From Candidatus Dichloromethanomonas elyunquensis (GTDB taxonomy: Bacteria > Bacillota > Desulfitobacteriia > Desulfitobacteriales > Syntrophobotulaceae): a stretch of 48,309 nt of DNA. The position numbers and the translations under genes are program-made. Positions within the stretch are counted from its first letter, which is position 1. Each line of letters begins with the position of its first letter. Below the pieces are notes generated by a model that had not been told where the DNA came from, ran no database searches, and saw nothing but the letters and a program-made list of their open reading frames with translations. The DNA lies in the NCBI GenBank assembly GCA_001515265.1, contig LNDB01000017.1:1-48309 (forward strand), read 5' to 3'. Shown here one piece after another: positions 8,794-15,337 of this stretch.

Positions 8794-9500
8794 ATTTTAA
8801 TATTGTTATAGAAGACTTGAAACTTCTTGTTGGTCAAAAGCTTGAAAGCATTAGACCCGGAGCCGATATAATTGTTGATGATGTCAATGCCGACCAAGAA
8901 AGAGTAACTATCATAACTGCATCTGGGAAAAGACAGTCGCGCCCTTTAAGTGAATTGCGGTATATTTGGCAGAGGCTCCATGAACAGGCTGCAGTTCACG
9001 TTGATGAAGCCCTTCATGGTTCTGGTACAAGCCGGAATCAGCCTGAAACCCTTATGGCAAATCTGCCATATATTGAGTGGTTTAAATACAACAATAAGAA
9101 ACATATCGCGCTGACAGGAAATAACACTCACCCATTGGGCACTAAAAAACAAATGGATGAACCTTCTGCTGAAATACTACGGGATAAACTTAGAGGTAAT
9201 AACTTTGACGATTTAGTGTCTGTTATTGTAACAGACGATCTCTCCAAGGCGACCCGGCTCTATGAAGGCATGACAGGTATTGTAGCTAATTTGATTTGCC
9301 CTGGTGCCTATATTTTTAGACAACTTACAAAATCGGTATTGTTTACTTCGGTGGAACTTACTGGAGCAGACATTCCAGTTGGTACGTATGCAGTAATAAA
9401 TAAGCCTACCGGATATAACTTTACCCGGCAGGCTGAAGTAAACGGAGTAGAATTCTGCGTCAAATCTCTTTATGGTTTAAATTTGATGATTAAGCTATAA
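8790..9500 (+). CDS. Unrecognised fourth protein of the vsr-MORC-helicase operon
   Basis: 236 aa of unknown function. It looks bipartite. An N-terminal part of about 90 residues is mixed alpha/beta and ends with the striking stretch GSGTSRNQPETLMANLPYIE. A C-terminal part (from about 115) has alternating beta and helix with no nuclease or NTPase motif that I can see; a Gly/Pro-rich turn (GADIPVGTYAVINKPTGY) lies at about 190-208. No signal peptide or membrane helix. The start overlaps the helicase stop (ATGA), so it is translationally coupled and probably a dedicated partner, perhaps DNA-binding or structural. It ends tail to tail with the endonuclease gene on the other strand, overlapping by six bases with no room for a terminator. 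Confidence 0.75.
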   Translation: MNFNIVIEDLKLLVGQKLESIRPGADIIVDDVNADQERVTIITASGKRQSRPLSELRYIWQRLHEQAAVHVDEALHGSGTSRNQPETLMANLPYIEWFKYNNKKHIALTGNNTHPLGTKKQMDEPSAEILRDKLRGNNFDDLVSVIVTDDLSKATRLYEGMTGIVANLICPGAYIFRQLTKSVLFTSVELTGADIPVGTYAVINKPTGYNFTRQAEVNGVEFCVKSLYGLNLMIKL

Positions 9501-10394
9501 TGACGGGAAACTTCTGTCAATCATTATTTGAATACCCTGTTTCAGATCATCTGTACTTTTTACTTCAAAGATATCATCAATTGCTTTAACTGGCGGAGTA
9601 TGCACATCAACGATGCTATGTGTGGCTGGTGCAGATAAAACCGCCCGGTCATCGTTACTAACTTTATTTGCCACTACTGCATAATAATATGTCTGGAAAT
9701 CAGTATCCCAATACCTGACTTGCAAATGAGCAATCAACGCCTTAAGTATACTGCCCTCATAAGCAATCTGATAACGTCTGTCAGAACGTAAGGACGTTTT
9801 CATGGCAATGCCAAATTTCAACGAACTATATGAGCAACAGTTTTTAATTACTGTATAAGCATTTGATAACTTAATTTGAGTTTCTATAGATAAATTCGTT
9901 ATTGGCGTTTCGAATTCCGCCATATCTTCAGGCGTAATATCAGAAACACAAATAAAATCAGGGTTACTCATTGTTAACTCTACGCCTTGTTGGGATAAAC
10001 GTCTCAACAATCCGCTTTTAAGAGCTTCTGAAGCATCTGTATCAAATAAATCCGTAAACTTCAATACAGAGATAGATGGAAGTGGGACAATGCAAGAGTT
10101 GCCGACATTTGAGTTGTTGCAAAACATATTCCAACCAATATAACTGAAAATATGCCGCGTCCATGCACCGCGGATATTATTGAAAGCATTATGCGAACCG
10201 CTATATGTATATCCCAATTGATGATGGACGGTTTTGACTCTGTCTTGCAGTTCTTCCATGATAGTATCTAAATCACCCTGTGGAAGCGATGAAGAATATA
10301 CACAGGCTATCACTTTGTTGCCGTGAATTACAACATTAGACTGATCTTTTTTAAGCTCTACACATGGATTTCTGCAGTTGGTACAATCAAACAT
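9495..10394 (-). CDS. Probable type II restriction endonuclease, CCGG family (NgoMIV/Cfr10I/Bse634I-like)
   Basis: 299 aa, close to the 285-293 aa of NgoMIV, Cfr10I and Bse634I. Those enzymes share PD-(about 46-55 residues)-K-x-S-x-R-S-D-R with a second catalytic Glu 14 residues after the Lys. Here there is NPDF, then 52 residues, then K-T-S-L-R-S-D-R and Glu exactly 14 after the Lys (YEG). In NgoMIV the R-S-D-R stretch contacts the CCGG core, so a site containing CCGG is predicted. The N-terminus has an unusual Cys cluster (C4, C7, C11), possibly metal-binding. AAAGGAG lies eight bases before the ATG. It follows the C5 methyltransferase by 34 bases, the usual R-M pairing. The match is by motif from memory, not by search. 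Confidence 0.72.
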   Translation of the reverse strand: MFDCTNCRNPCVELKKDQSNVVIHGNKVIACVYSSSLPQGDLDTIMEELQDRVKTVHHQLGYTYSGSHNAFNNIRGAWTRHIFSYIGWNMFCNNSNVGNSCIVPLPSISVLKFTDLFDTDASEALKSGLLRRLSQQGVELTMSNPDFICVSDITPEDMAEFETPITNLSIETQIKLSNAYTVIKNCCSYSSLKFGIAMKTSLRSDRRYQIAYEGSILKALIAHLQVRYWDTDFQTYYYAVVANKVSNDDRAVLSAPATHSIVDVHTPPVKAIDDIFEVKSTDDLKQGIQIMIDRSFPSL

Positions 10395-10428
10395 AGCTGC
10401 GCTCCTTTCAGCAGAAACATATCAGGAG

Positions 10429-11604
10429 CTACAGATATGCAACAGGTTGATTTTGCCGCTGGTGAGCAAGAATATCATCAAGCTGCTGAATAACAGCTCT
10501 TGCAACGGCAGCACCTAGTAGCGGTGGGACTGCATTGCCAATTTGTTTTAATTGCTGGAATTCACTTCCAACGAAAACATAGCTGTCAGGGAATGATTGT
10601 ATTCTTGCGGCTTCCCTTACAGTTATCGGACGATTGTATCTGGGGTGAATAAAATCACTTAGGTCTTTACTCATATGTGCGGTTAATGTTGGAGATGGTT
10701 CTTTCGAGGATAATCTCCGATATTTATTTTCATGCCCTCCTGCTTGGAATTCCTGAGGCAATGTAATTTTAGTTGCGCCTTCGGTTAATCTCGTAATCCT
10801 TTCCATCCGGGTATCAAGAAGTCTTTTAGTATGATGGTTATAGACAGCACTTTCAGTTCTACGTATCATCTGCTGGTATGAATTTCTTGAACGGGAACAA
10901 TAATTAACACGCTCTCCGGCATCAATACCAGTACTCTCAACTACAACTTCAGGCAAGTCAGATAATGCATCTCCCACCGTTATATATGGAGCAAATCCAT
11001 TTTGACGATTGCAAACGGCTTTGTTAGCATGTGTTGACACAGGATATTGCAAGGGTATCTGAGAAAGATCATTTCTTATGCCTAAAAAGAATACTCTTTT
11101 TCTAATCTGAGGAACGCCAAAATCTGCCGCAGTCAGCACTCTTGGTTCTGCGACAATATATCCCGCTGCAGTAAAAGCCTCTATTATTTCATCCTTAACT
11201 TTACCGTTTTGCATAGACAACAAGCCAAAAACATTTTCCATAATAAAAGCTTTTGGCTGAATTTGCTGAACTAATCTTAAAAACTCTCTAAATAAGCGGT
11301 TACGCGGATCGTCAATATTGCGCTGACCAATTATAGAGAAACCTTGGCAAGGAGGGCCTCCAACCATGATATCTATGTCATCTAATTCCAAATCTAAAGC
11401 TCTATGTATGTCATCATAAATGGAATCTGGTGTTACATCTGCAATATCACAACAGCGGAATATGGTTTCAGGGTGGTTCCGCTCATAAGTCATTTTAGCC
11501 CATCTGTCAATTTCATTAGCATAGATGACATCAAGCCCTGCTATTCTCAATCCTTCGGAAAGACCACCAGCACCTGCAAAAAAGTCTAAAACTCTATATG
11601 GCAT
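10429..11604 (-). CDS. C5 cytosine DNA methyltransferase
   Basis: 391 aa. It transfers a methyl group from S-adenosylmethionine to C5 of cytosine, protecting the site cut by the partner endonuclease. All core motifs are visible: I DFFAGAGGLSEG (7-18), IV GGPPCQGFS (82-90, catalytic Cys86), VI ENV (123-125), VIII RKRVFFLG, IX LTVREAARIQSFPDSY and X QIGNAVPP. The target-recognition region between VIII and IX is about 100 residues, a mono-specific size. The ATG at 11604 is preceded by GGAGG. It is first in a leftward pair with the endonuclease. Vsr on the opposite strand repairs its deamination products. The recognition site cannot be read from sequence; a CCGG-containing site is inferred from the neighbour. 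Confidence 0.95.
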   Translation of the reverse strand: MPYRVLDFFAGAGGLSEGLRIAGLDVIYANEIDRWAKMTYERNHPETIFRCCDIADVTPDSIYDDIHRALDLELDDIDIMVGGPPCQGFSIIGQRNIDDPRNRLFREFLRLVQQIQPKAFIMENVFGLLSMQNGKVKDEIIEAFTAAGYIVAEPRVLTAADFGVPQIRKRVFFLGIRNDLSQIPLQYPVSTHANKAVCNRQNGFAPYITVGDALSDLPEVVVESTGIDAGERVNYCSRSRNSYQQMIRRTESAVYNHHTKRLLDTRMERITRLTEGATKITLPQEFQAGGHENKYRRLSSKEPSPTLTAHMSKDLSDFIHPRYNRPITVREAARIQSFPDSYVFVGSEFQQLKQIGNAVPPLLGAAVARAVIQQLDDILAHQRQNQPVAYL

Positions 11605-11758
11605 ATGGTAATCCTCCCTTCATCATATTTATGCGCACAAAACCTCAAACTTAATTTACCACAACTTGAATTGGAAGTAAATCTAAAACCTTATATTATA
11701 GCACTTTTTTCCAAGCTACACCGAAGCATAGAACATATCCTTGAATCAATACATTTAC

Positions 11759-11787
11759 TTGTATCAGAAAGATCTCTGAGTTATATC
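11759..11787 (+). promoter_or_regulatory. Probable promoter of the parA transcript
   Basis: TTGTAT (11759-11764) and TATATC (11782-11787) with a 17-base spacer, about 40 bases before the leader hairpin of parA. The rest of 11605-11758 is AT-rich, carries no gene, and should also hold the leftward methyltransferase promoter, for which I see no clear boxes. Confidence 0.4.
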
Positions 11788-11827
11788 AAAAAAATATGAT
11801 TGAGAAGGGAAAATACAAAGCAACCTG

Positions 11828-11865
11828 AAAGCCGCTCGCTTTTTATACAAAGCAAGCGGCTTTTT
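11828..11865 (+). terminator. Attenuator-like hairpin in the parA leader
   Basis: AAAGCCGCT-C-GCTTT pairs with AAAGC-A-AGCGGCTTT: 14 pairs, one mismatch, six-base loop, then a U-run. The parA ribosome site (AAAGGAGGT, 11872-11880) begins six bases later, leaving no room for a promoter between them. The parA message must therefore read through it. Confidence 0.65.
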
Positions 11866-11886
11866 CGCGTTAAAGGAGGTAAAAAA

Positions 11887-12708
11887 ATGTCTAAAGTAAT
11901 CGCCCTTGCCAACCAAAAGGGCGGCGTAGGTAAAACGACAACGGCGGTCAATCTAGGTATTGGCCTTGCTGGCCAAGGGAAAAAAGTGCTGCTGGTGGAT
12001 GCGGATGCGCAAGGGAACCTAACGGACTCACTAGGTTTTCATCAGCCGGACAATTTACCCGTAACCTTGGCAACAATCCTTACAAAAGTTATGACGGAGG
12101 AAAAGTATGACCCTGATGAAGGAATCCTGCACCAGGAGGAAGGTGTTGACCTTATGCCGGGCAATATTGAGCTGTCTGCCATCGAGGTGTCACTGGTTAA
12201 TACAATGAGCCGTGAAATGGTGTTGCGAAGCTACATCAACACCGTCAAACAGAAGTACGATTATGTCCTCATCGACTGTATGCCCTCGCTCGGCATGATG
12301 ACCATCAACGCCTTGGCTGCAGCAGACAGCGTTATTATCCCTGTTCAGGCCCACTACCTTCCTGCCAAAGGAATGACCCAGTTAATGCAGACTATAGCCA
12401 GGGTGAGAAGGCAAATTAATACGAAGCTGAATATTGACGGCATTCTGCTCACGATGGTGGACAACCGTACCACCTTTGCCAAGGACATTTCATTTGTCTT
12501 ACGACGTGACTACGGTGACAAGTTTTGTGTATTCAAGACTGAAATTCCATTATCCATCCGGGCAGCTGAAACGAGTGCCGAGGGAAAAAGCATCTATGTC
12601 CATGACTCACACGGAATAGCCGCTAAAGCATACCAAGCCTTCACAAAGGAGGTGATGGACATTGGTCAAAAGCAACGTCAGAAACATGAACCTGACCTCG
12701 GTAGATGA
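11887..12708 (+). CDS. parA: ParA/Soj-family partition ATPase
   Basis: 273 aa. ATP-dependent partition ATPase that, with ParB, helps retain the excised circular form of the element. The deviant Walker A KGGVGKTT with the signature Lys is at about 12-19; also visible are the switch I-like DADAQGNLT and the Walker B region YVLIDCMPSLG. The ATG at 11887 has a perfect AAAGGAGGT seven bases upstream; the frame opens earlier but through the hairpin. It overlaps parB by 47 bases. This is the first gene of the ICE backbone, as in Tn1549/CTn-type elements. Confidence 0.93.
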   Translation: MSKVIALANQKGGVGKTTTAVNLGIGLAGQGKKVLLVDADAQGNLTDSLGFHQPDNLPVTLATILTKVMTEEKYDPDEGILHQEEGVDLMPGNIELSAIEVSLVNTMSREMVLRSYINTVKQKYDYVLIDCMPSLGMMTINALAAADSVIIPVQAHYLPAKGMTQLMQTIARVRRQINTKLNIDGILLTMVDNRTTFAKDISFVLRRDYGDKFCVFKTEIPLSIRAAETSAEGKSIYVHDSHGIAAKAYQAFTKEVMDIGQKQRQKHEPDLGR

Positions 12709-13594
12709 TCTGTTTGAAACGGATGTCAGCCGTGAGGACAAACAGCGTGAAAAGGTTCTAGATATTCCGCTGTCAGAAATTAACGACTTTCCTAACCACC
12801 CCTTTAAAGTCAAGGCAGATGAAGCCATGCTTGAAATGGCGGACAGTGTCAAACAGTACGGCATATTAGTTCCTGCCCTTGTCCGGCCCAAAGCGGATGG
12901 CGGCTACGAAATGGTTTCCGGACACCGGCGCAAAAAAGCCAGCGAACTGGCAGGCAAAGAGACAATGCCCTGCATTGTCCGAGAACTAAACGACGATGAA
13001 TCGGTTGTCGCCATGGTGGACAGCAACCTCCAGCGCGAAAGCATTTTGCCAAGTGAGAAAGCCCTAGCTTATAAAATGAAGCTGGAAGCCATGAAACGGC
13101 AAGCAGGGAGACCAGGCAAAGAAAATGTGTCCCAAGTTGGGACACAAAAAAGATCCGACCAATTATTAGCTGAACAGTGCGGAGATAGCCGTAATCAAGT
13201 ACAACGTTTTATCCGTCTCACCGAACTCATACCGCCCATCCTGGAAATGGTGGACGAAAAACAAATTGCTTTTAACCCTGCCGTGGAAATTTCCTACCTT
13301 ACCGAAAAAGAACAGACAGAGCTGCTGGAAACAATGAAGCTGGAGGAAAACACACCGTCACTGTCTCAGGCTCAGCGGCTGAAGAAGTTCAGCCAGGAGG
13401 GCAGGCTGAACGCGGATGTCATCTATTCTATTCTCACCGAGGAAAAACCGAACCAAAAGCAAAAATTCAATATTCAAAAAGAGCGTATCGACCGCTTTTT
13501 CCCGAAAAACTTTACCGATAAACAAAAGGAGGACTTGATCATCCAGTTGCTTGAAAGCTGGTATAAAAAACGGCAGCGGGAGCAGGAGCGCTGA
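12662..13594 (+). CDS. parB: ParB/Spo0J-family partition protein
   Basis: 310 aa. The ParB/Srx CTP-binding domain lies at about 30-125, with the typical IPLSEINDFPNHPF start, VSGHRR and ESNLQRE-like DSNLQRESILPSEKA box. A helix-turn-helix region follows (about 150-230; KRSDQLLAEQCGDSRNQVQRFIRL). The start is a TTG with GGAGG nine bases before it, inside the parA 3' end. An in-frame ATG (12686) lacks such a site. A terminator follows at 13625. No parS site could be recognised. Confidence 0.9.
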   Translation: MVKSNVRNMNLTSVDDLFETDVSREDKQREKVLDIPLSEINDFPNHPFKVKADEAMLEMADSVKQYGILVPALVRPKADGGYEMVSGHRRKKASELAGKETMPCIVRELNDDESVVAMVDSNLQRESILPSEKALAYKMKLEAMKRQAGRPGKENVSQVGTQKRSDQLLAEQCGDSRNQVQRFIRLTELIPPILEMVDEKQIAFNPAVEISYLTEKEQTELLETMKLEENTPSLSQAQRLKKFSQEGRLNADVIYSILTEEKPNQKQKFNIQKERIDRFFPKNFTDKQKEDLIIQLLESWYKKRQREQER

Positions 13595-13624
13595 AACAGA
13601 ATATAAGCACCAAATTGGCGTCTT

Positions 13625-13653
13625 CGTTCTTCAATAAGCAAGAGCGTTTTTTT
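13625..13653 (+). terminator. Hairpin and U-run after parB
   Basis: CGTTCTT (13625-13631) pairs with AAGAGCG (13640-13646; one G-U pair), followed by seven T. The next ribosome site starts 13 bases later, so it is also leader-like for the small gene at 13682. Confidence 0.6.
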
Positions 13654-13681
13654 ATGTCCTTTTGTGAGAGGAGATGGTTCC

Positions 13682-13855
13682 ATGCACTTTACGGAAGGGC
13701 AATTGCGAGAATACGAGCGCATCATGCGGGAGAAGCCGGGATATGACCGCAAGTCTCTTAAAGCGCCGAAACGGAAGGATTTCAGGCTTTGCTCGGAATG
13801 CCACAAACATTGCGATAAATGCGGCAAAGAGCAGCATGCTTTATTCGGAGACTAG
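13682..13855 (+). CDS. Small Cys-rich protein of the ICE backbone
   Basis: 57 aa, highly charged. The C-terminal half has a compact Cys/His cluster (CSECHKHCDKC) that could bind one zinc; the N-terminal half is helical (TEGQLREYERIMREKPGY). The ATG at 13682 is chosen because AGAGGAG lies eight bases upstream; an upstream GTG at 13664 overlaps that site. Function unknown; small zinc-binding proteins are common between parB and the helicase gene of such elements. Confidence 0.6.
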   Translation: MHFTEGQLREYERIMREKPGYDRKSLKAPKRKDFRLCSECHKHCDKCGKEQHALFGD

Positions 13856-14021
13856 TGAACAGAAATTTTACACCAAGGGGGTAGTCTGACTGTTTACAAG
13901 AATAATAGATTTGCCGTTTTCTGCTGTCCCCCTCTCCACACCTCACCCCCTTAAATTACCAGCCGAAAAAGAGATAACTTAGCTTTAAGAACAATATCTA
14001 AAACTACTAACGGAGGAGAAT

Positions 14022-14206
14022 ATGTTAAACAGGCAGCACAGAAGAAACAAAAGACTTTCAGGACCTTGATCCGGCAGACTAATATCGGAAACAGGGAGGT
14101 ACAGGATAAAGATAAGAATGTGAATATTGTGGATAATAGTGTGAAGCAAGTGAATAACGCCGGAAAGGGACAGAGAAAACAGCTGCATTCTTTTTTCGGA
14201 CAGTAA
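14022..14206 (+). pseudogene. Possible frameshifted small basic protein
   Basis: GGAGGAG stands just before an ATG at 14022, but that frame stops after 15 codons. The neighbouring frame stays open from before this point to a TAA at 14204 and reads as a Lys/Arg/Gln-rich protein ending KQLHSFFGQ. A single-base shift near the A-rich stretch at about 14047-14055 would join them into a product of roughly 60 aa. It may be a decayed gene, a sequence error or chance. Confidence 0.3.
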
Positions 14207-14211
14207 ACCGA

Positions 14212-14240
14212 CCCTCTGTAAAAATGCAGGGAGCTTTTTT
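14212..14240 (+). terminator. Hairpin and U-run
   Basis: CCCTCTGT (14212-14219) pairs with ATGCAGGG (14224-14231) with one mismatch and two G-U pairs around AAAA; TTTTTT follows at 14235-14240. It is weaker than the others of this kind. Confidence 0.4.
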
Positions 14241-14400
14241 ATTTAAGTAAAAATAAGCAGAAAGGAGGATTAAATACTTGAAAATATTACGCCGACAATA
14301 ATCCGTTTGGACTGCATGCCGGATGGAAAGAACAGATACGGCAGGAGAAATAAGGTAGGAAGCCCTTTGGATATGGGTCTTAATTGGAGTGTGAAGAAAC

Positions 14401-14998
14401 GTGGACAATGAAAAACGGATGGTGGATACCTATGAGATGAAACATGCCATCACTATGGGTGACAGAGAAATCCTCTTTCTGGAGGATGAAAATAAATCCT
14501 ATCCCTACATGGTGTGCAATTGCTCCTGGGATAACCCATTGGGTGTAGAACAATATTCCGATGAGGTAGTAAGCGCGGATTATCTGGAAATGATGACCGA
14601 ATTTACCTCCCGCGTAACGGCCCAGATTGAAGCGGTCAAAGCAAAAGATATCCGTTCCTTTGGAGCCTTTTACTTTGGAGTGCTGTATTCGGGATGATAC
14701 TGGTGAGAGCATAGAGGACAAAGTGGCGGTTATCCGTCAGGAGTGTTTACGTCCGGAATACCGTACCGCCGACAAACAGCTTGTGCTGGTCACGGGCGGT
14801 TTCGGAGCCCAGGGCAAGGCAAGAGGGCGGGCGGTTTATACCGTCAACCTTTATTCAGGTAAAGAATCCCGTTGGAATAGGTGCGATATTTTAGGCATCG
14901 TCAAAGCGGAATGCATGCCTGATTGGGTCAAACAACGGTTTCGGCAGATTGAAGTAGAAAGACAAGCTAAACATAGAAAACCGGAACAGATGCGATAG
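14401..14998 (+). pseudogene. Conserved ICE protein, broken by a frameshift
   Basis: The first frame (GTG 14401 to TGA 14697) starts DNEKRMVDTYEMKHAIT and includes ADYLEMMTEFTSRVTAQIEAV. It then runs into unconvincing sequence. The next frame takes over with ISVPLEPFTLECCI, then CLRPEYRTADKQLVLVTGGF and NLYSGKESRWNRCDILGIV, to a TAG at 14998. As I recall the family, both parts belong to one protein of about 200 aa in Tn1549-like elements. A one-base gain between about 14618 and 14697, most simply in the AAAA of GCAAAAG (about 14642-14646), explains it. The second half has only a TTG without a ribosome site, so it is probably not made alone. Function of the intact protein unknown. Could also be a sequencing error. 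Confidence 0.6.
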
Positions 14999-15010
14999 GG
15001 GGTGTCTTGG

Positions 15011-15310
15011 ATGGAGAGAGAAACCAACGCGGGCTATGCCATAACCGACCGGCTAAGCGTGGGAAACCTGGAATTTGTCATTGGGCAGAAAGAAAATTCT
15101 CCGGCCAAGTTTGTGACCTGGAGATGCAAAAAGGGAGAAAAGGATTATCACTGGGGACATTACGTAAGCGACCACTTGACTGCACTTGAAGATCTCTGCA
15201 ACAGGGTGCTGGATGAAATTCACCACCTGAAAAGTCTGCAAAAAGAAGAGATTTCCGATGAAAAAGCGGTGCAACAGGCTGAAAAGAAAAACCGGGGGCT
15301 AGAGAGATAA
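15011..15310 (+). CDS. Small conserved ICE protein, related to the first half of the previous gene
   Basis: 99 aa, function unknown. The pattern AITDRLSVGNLEFVIG...FVTWRC...GHYVSDHLTALEDLCNRVLDEI resembles AIT.GDREILFLE...YMVCNC...EQYSDEVVSADYLEMMTEFTSRV of the preceding broken gene, so the two look like paralogues. Single-domain, soluble, no membrane segment. The ATG at 15011 follows a GGGGGTG site; it comes 13 bases after the broken gene and 27 before the giant gene, all in one direction. Confidence 0.65.
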   Translation: MERETNAGYAITDRLSVGNLEFVIGQKENSPAKFVTWRCKKGEKDYHWGHYVSDHLTALEDLCNRVLDEIHHLKSLQKEEISDEKAVQQAEKKNRGLER

Positions 15311-15337
15311 GAATTGATAAGGATCAAGGAGGGATAA

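Larger units (their letters stand above)
13856..14400. other. Gap with only a short broken frame and a hairpin
   Basis: About 545 bases between the Cys-rich gene and the frameshifted gene. It contains a possible broken small gene (14022-14206), a hairpin with U-run (14212-14240), and an AAAGGAGG site (14261-14268) that leads only to an eight-codon frame. In another frame a short stretch ending NNPFGLHAGWKEQIRQEK looks protein-like, so decayed small genes are likely here. Confidence 0.4.

Noticed and set aside
11605..11886. A longer ParA starting at about 11800
   Set aside because: The upstream extension would translate the leader hairpin and has no ribosome site, while the ATG at 11887 has a perfect one.
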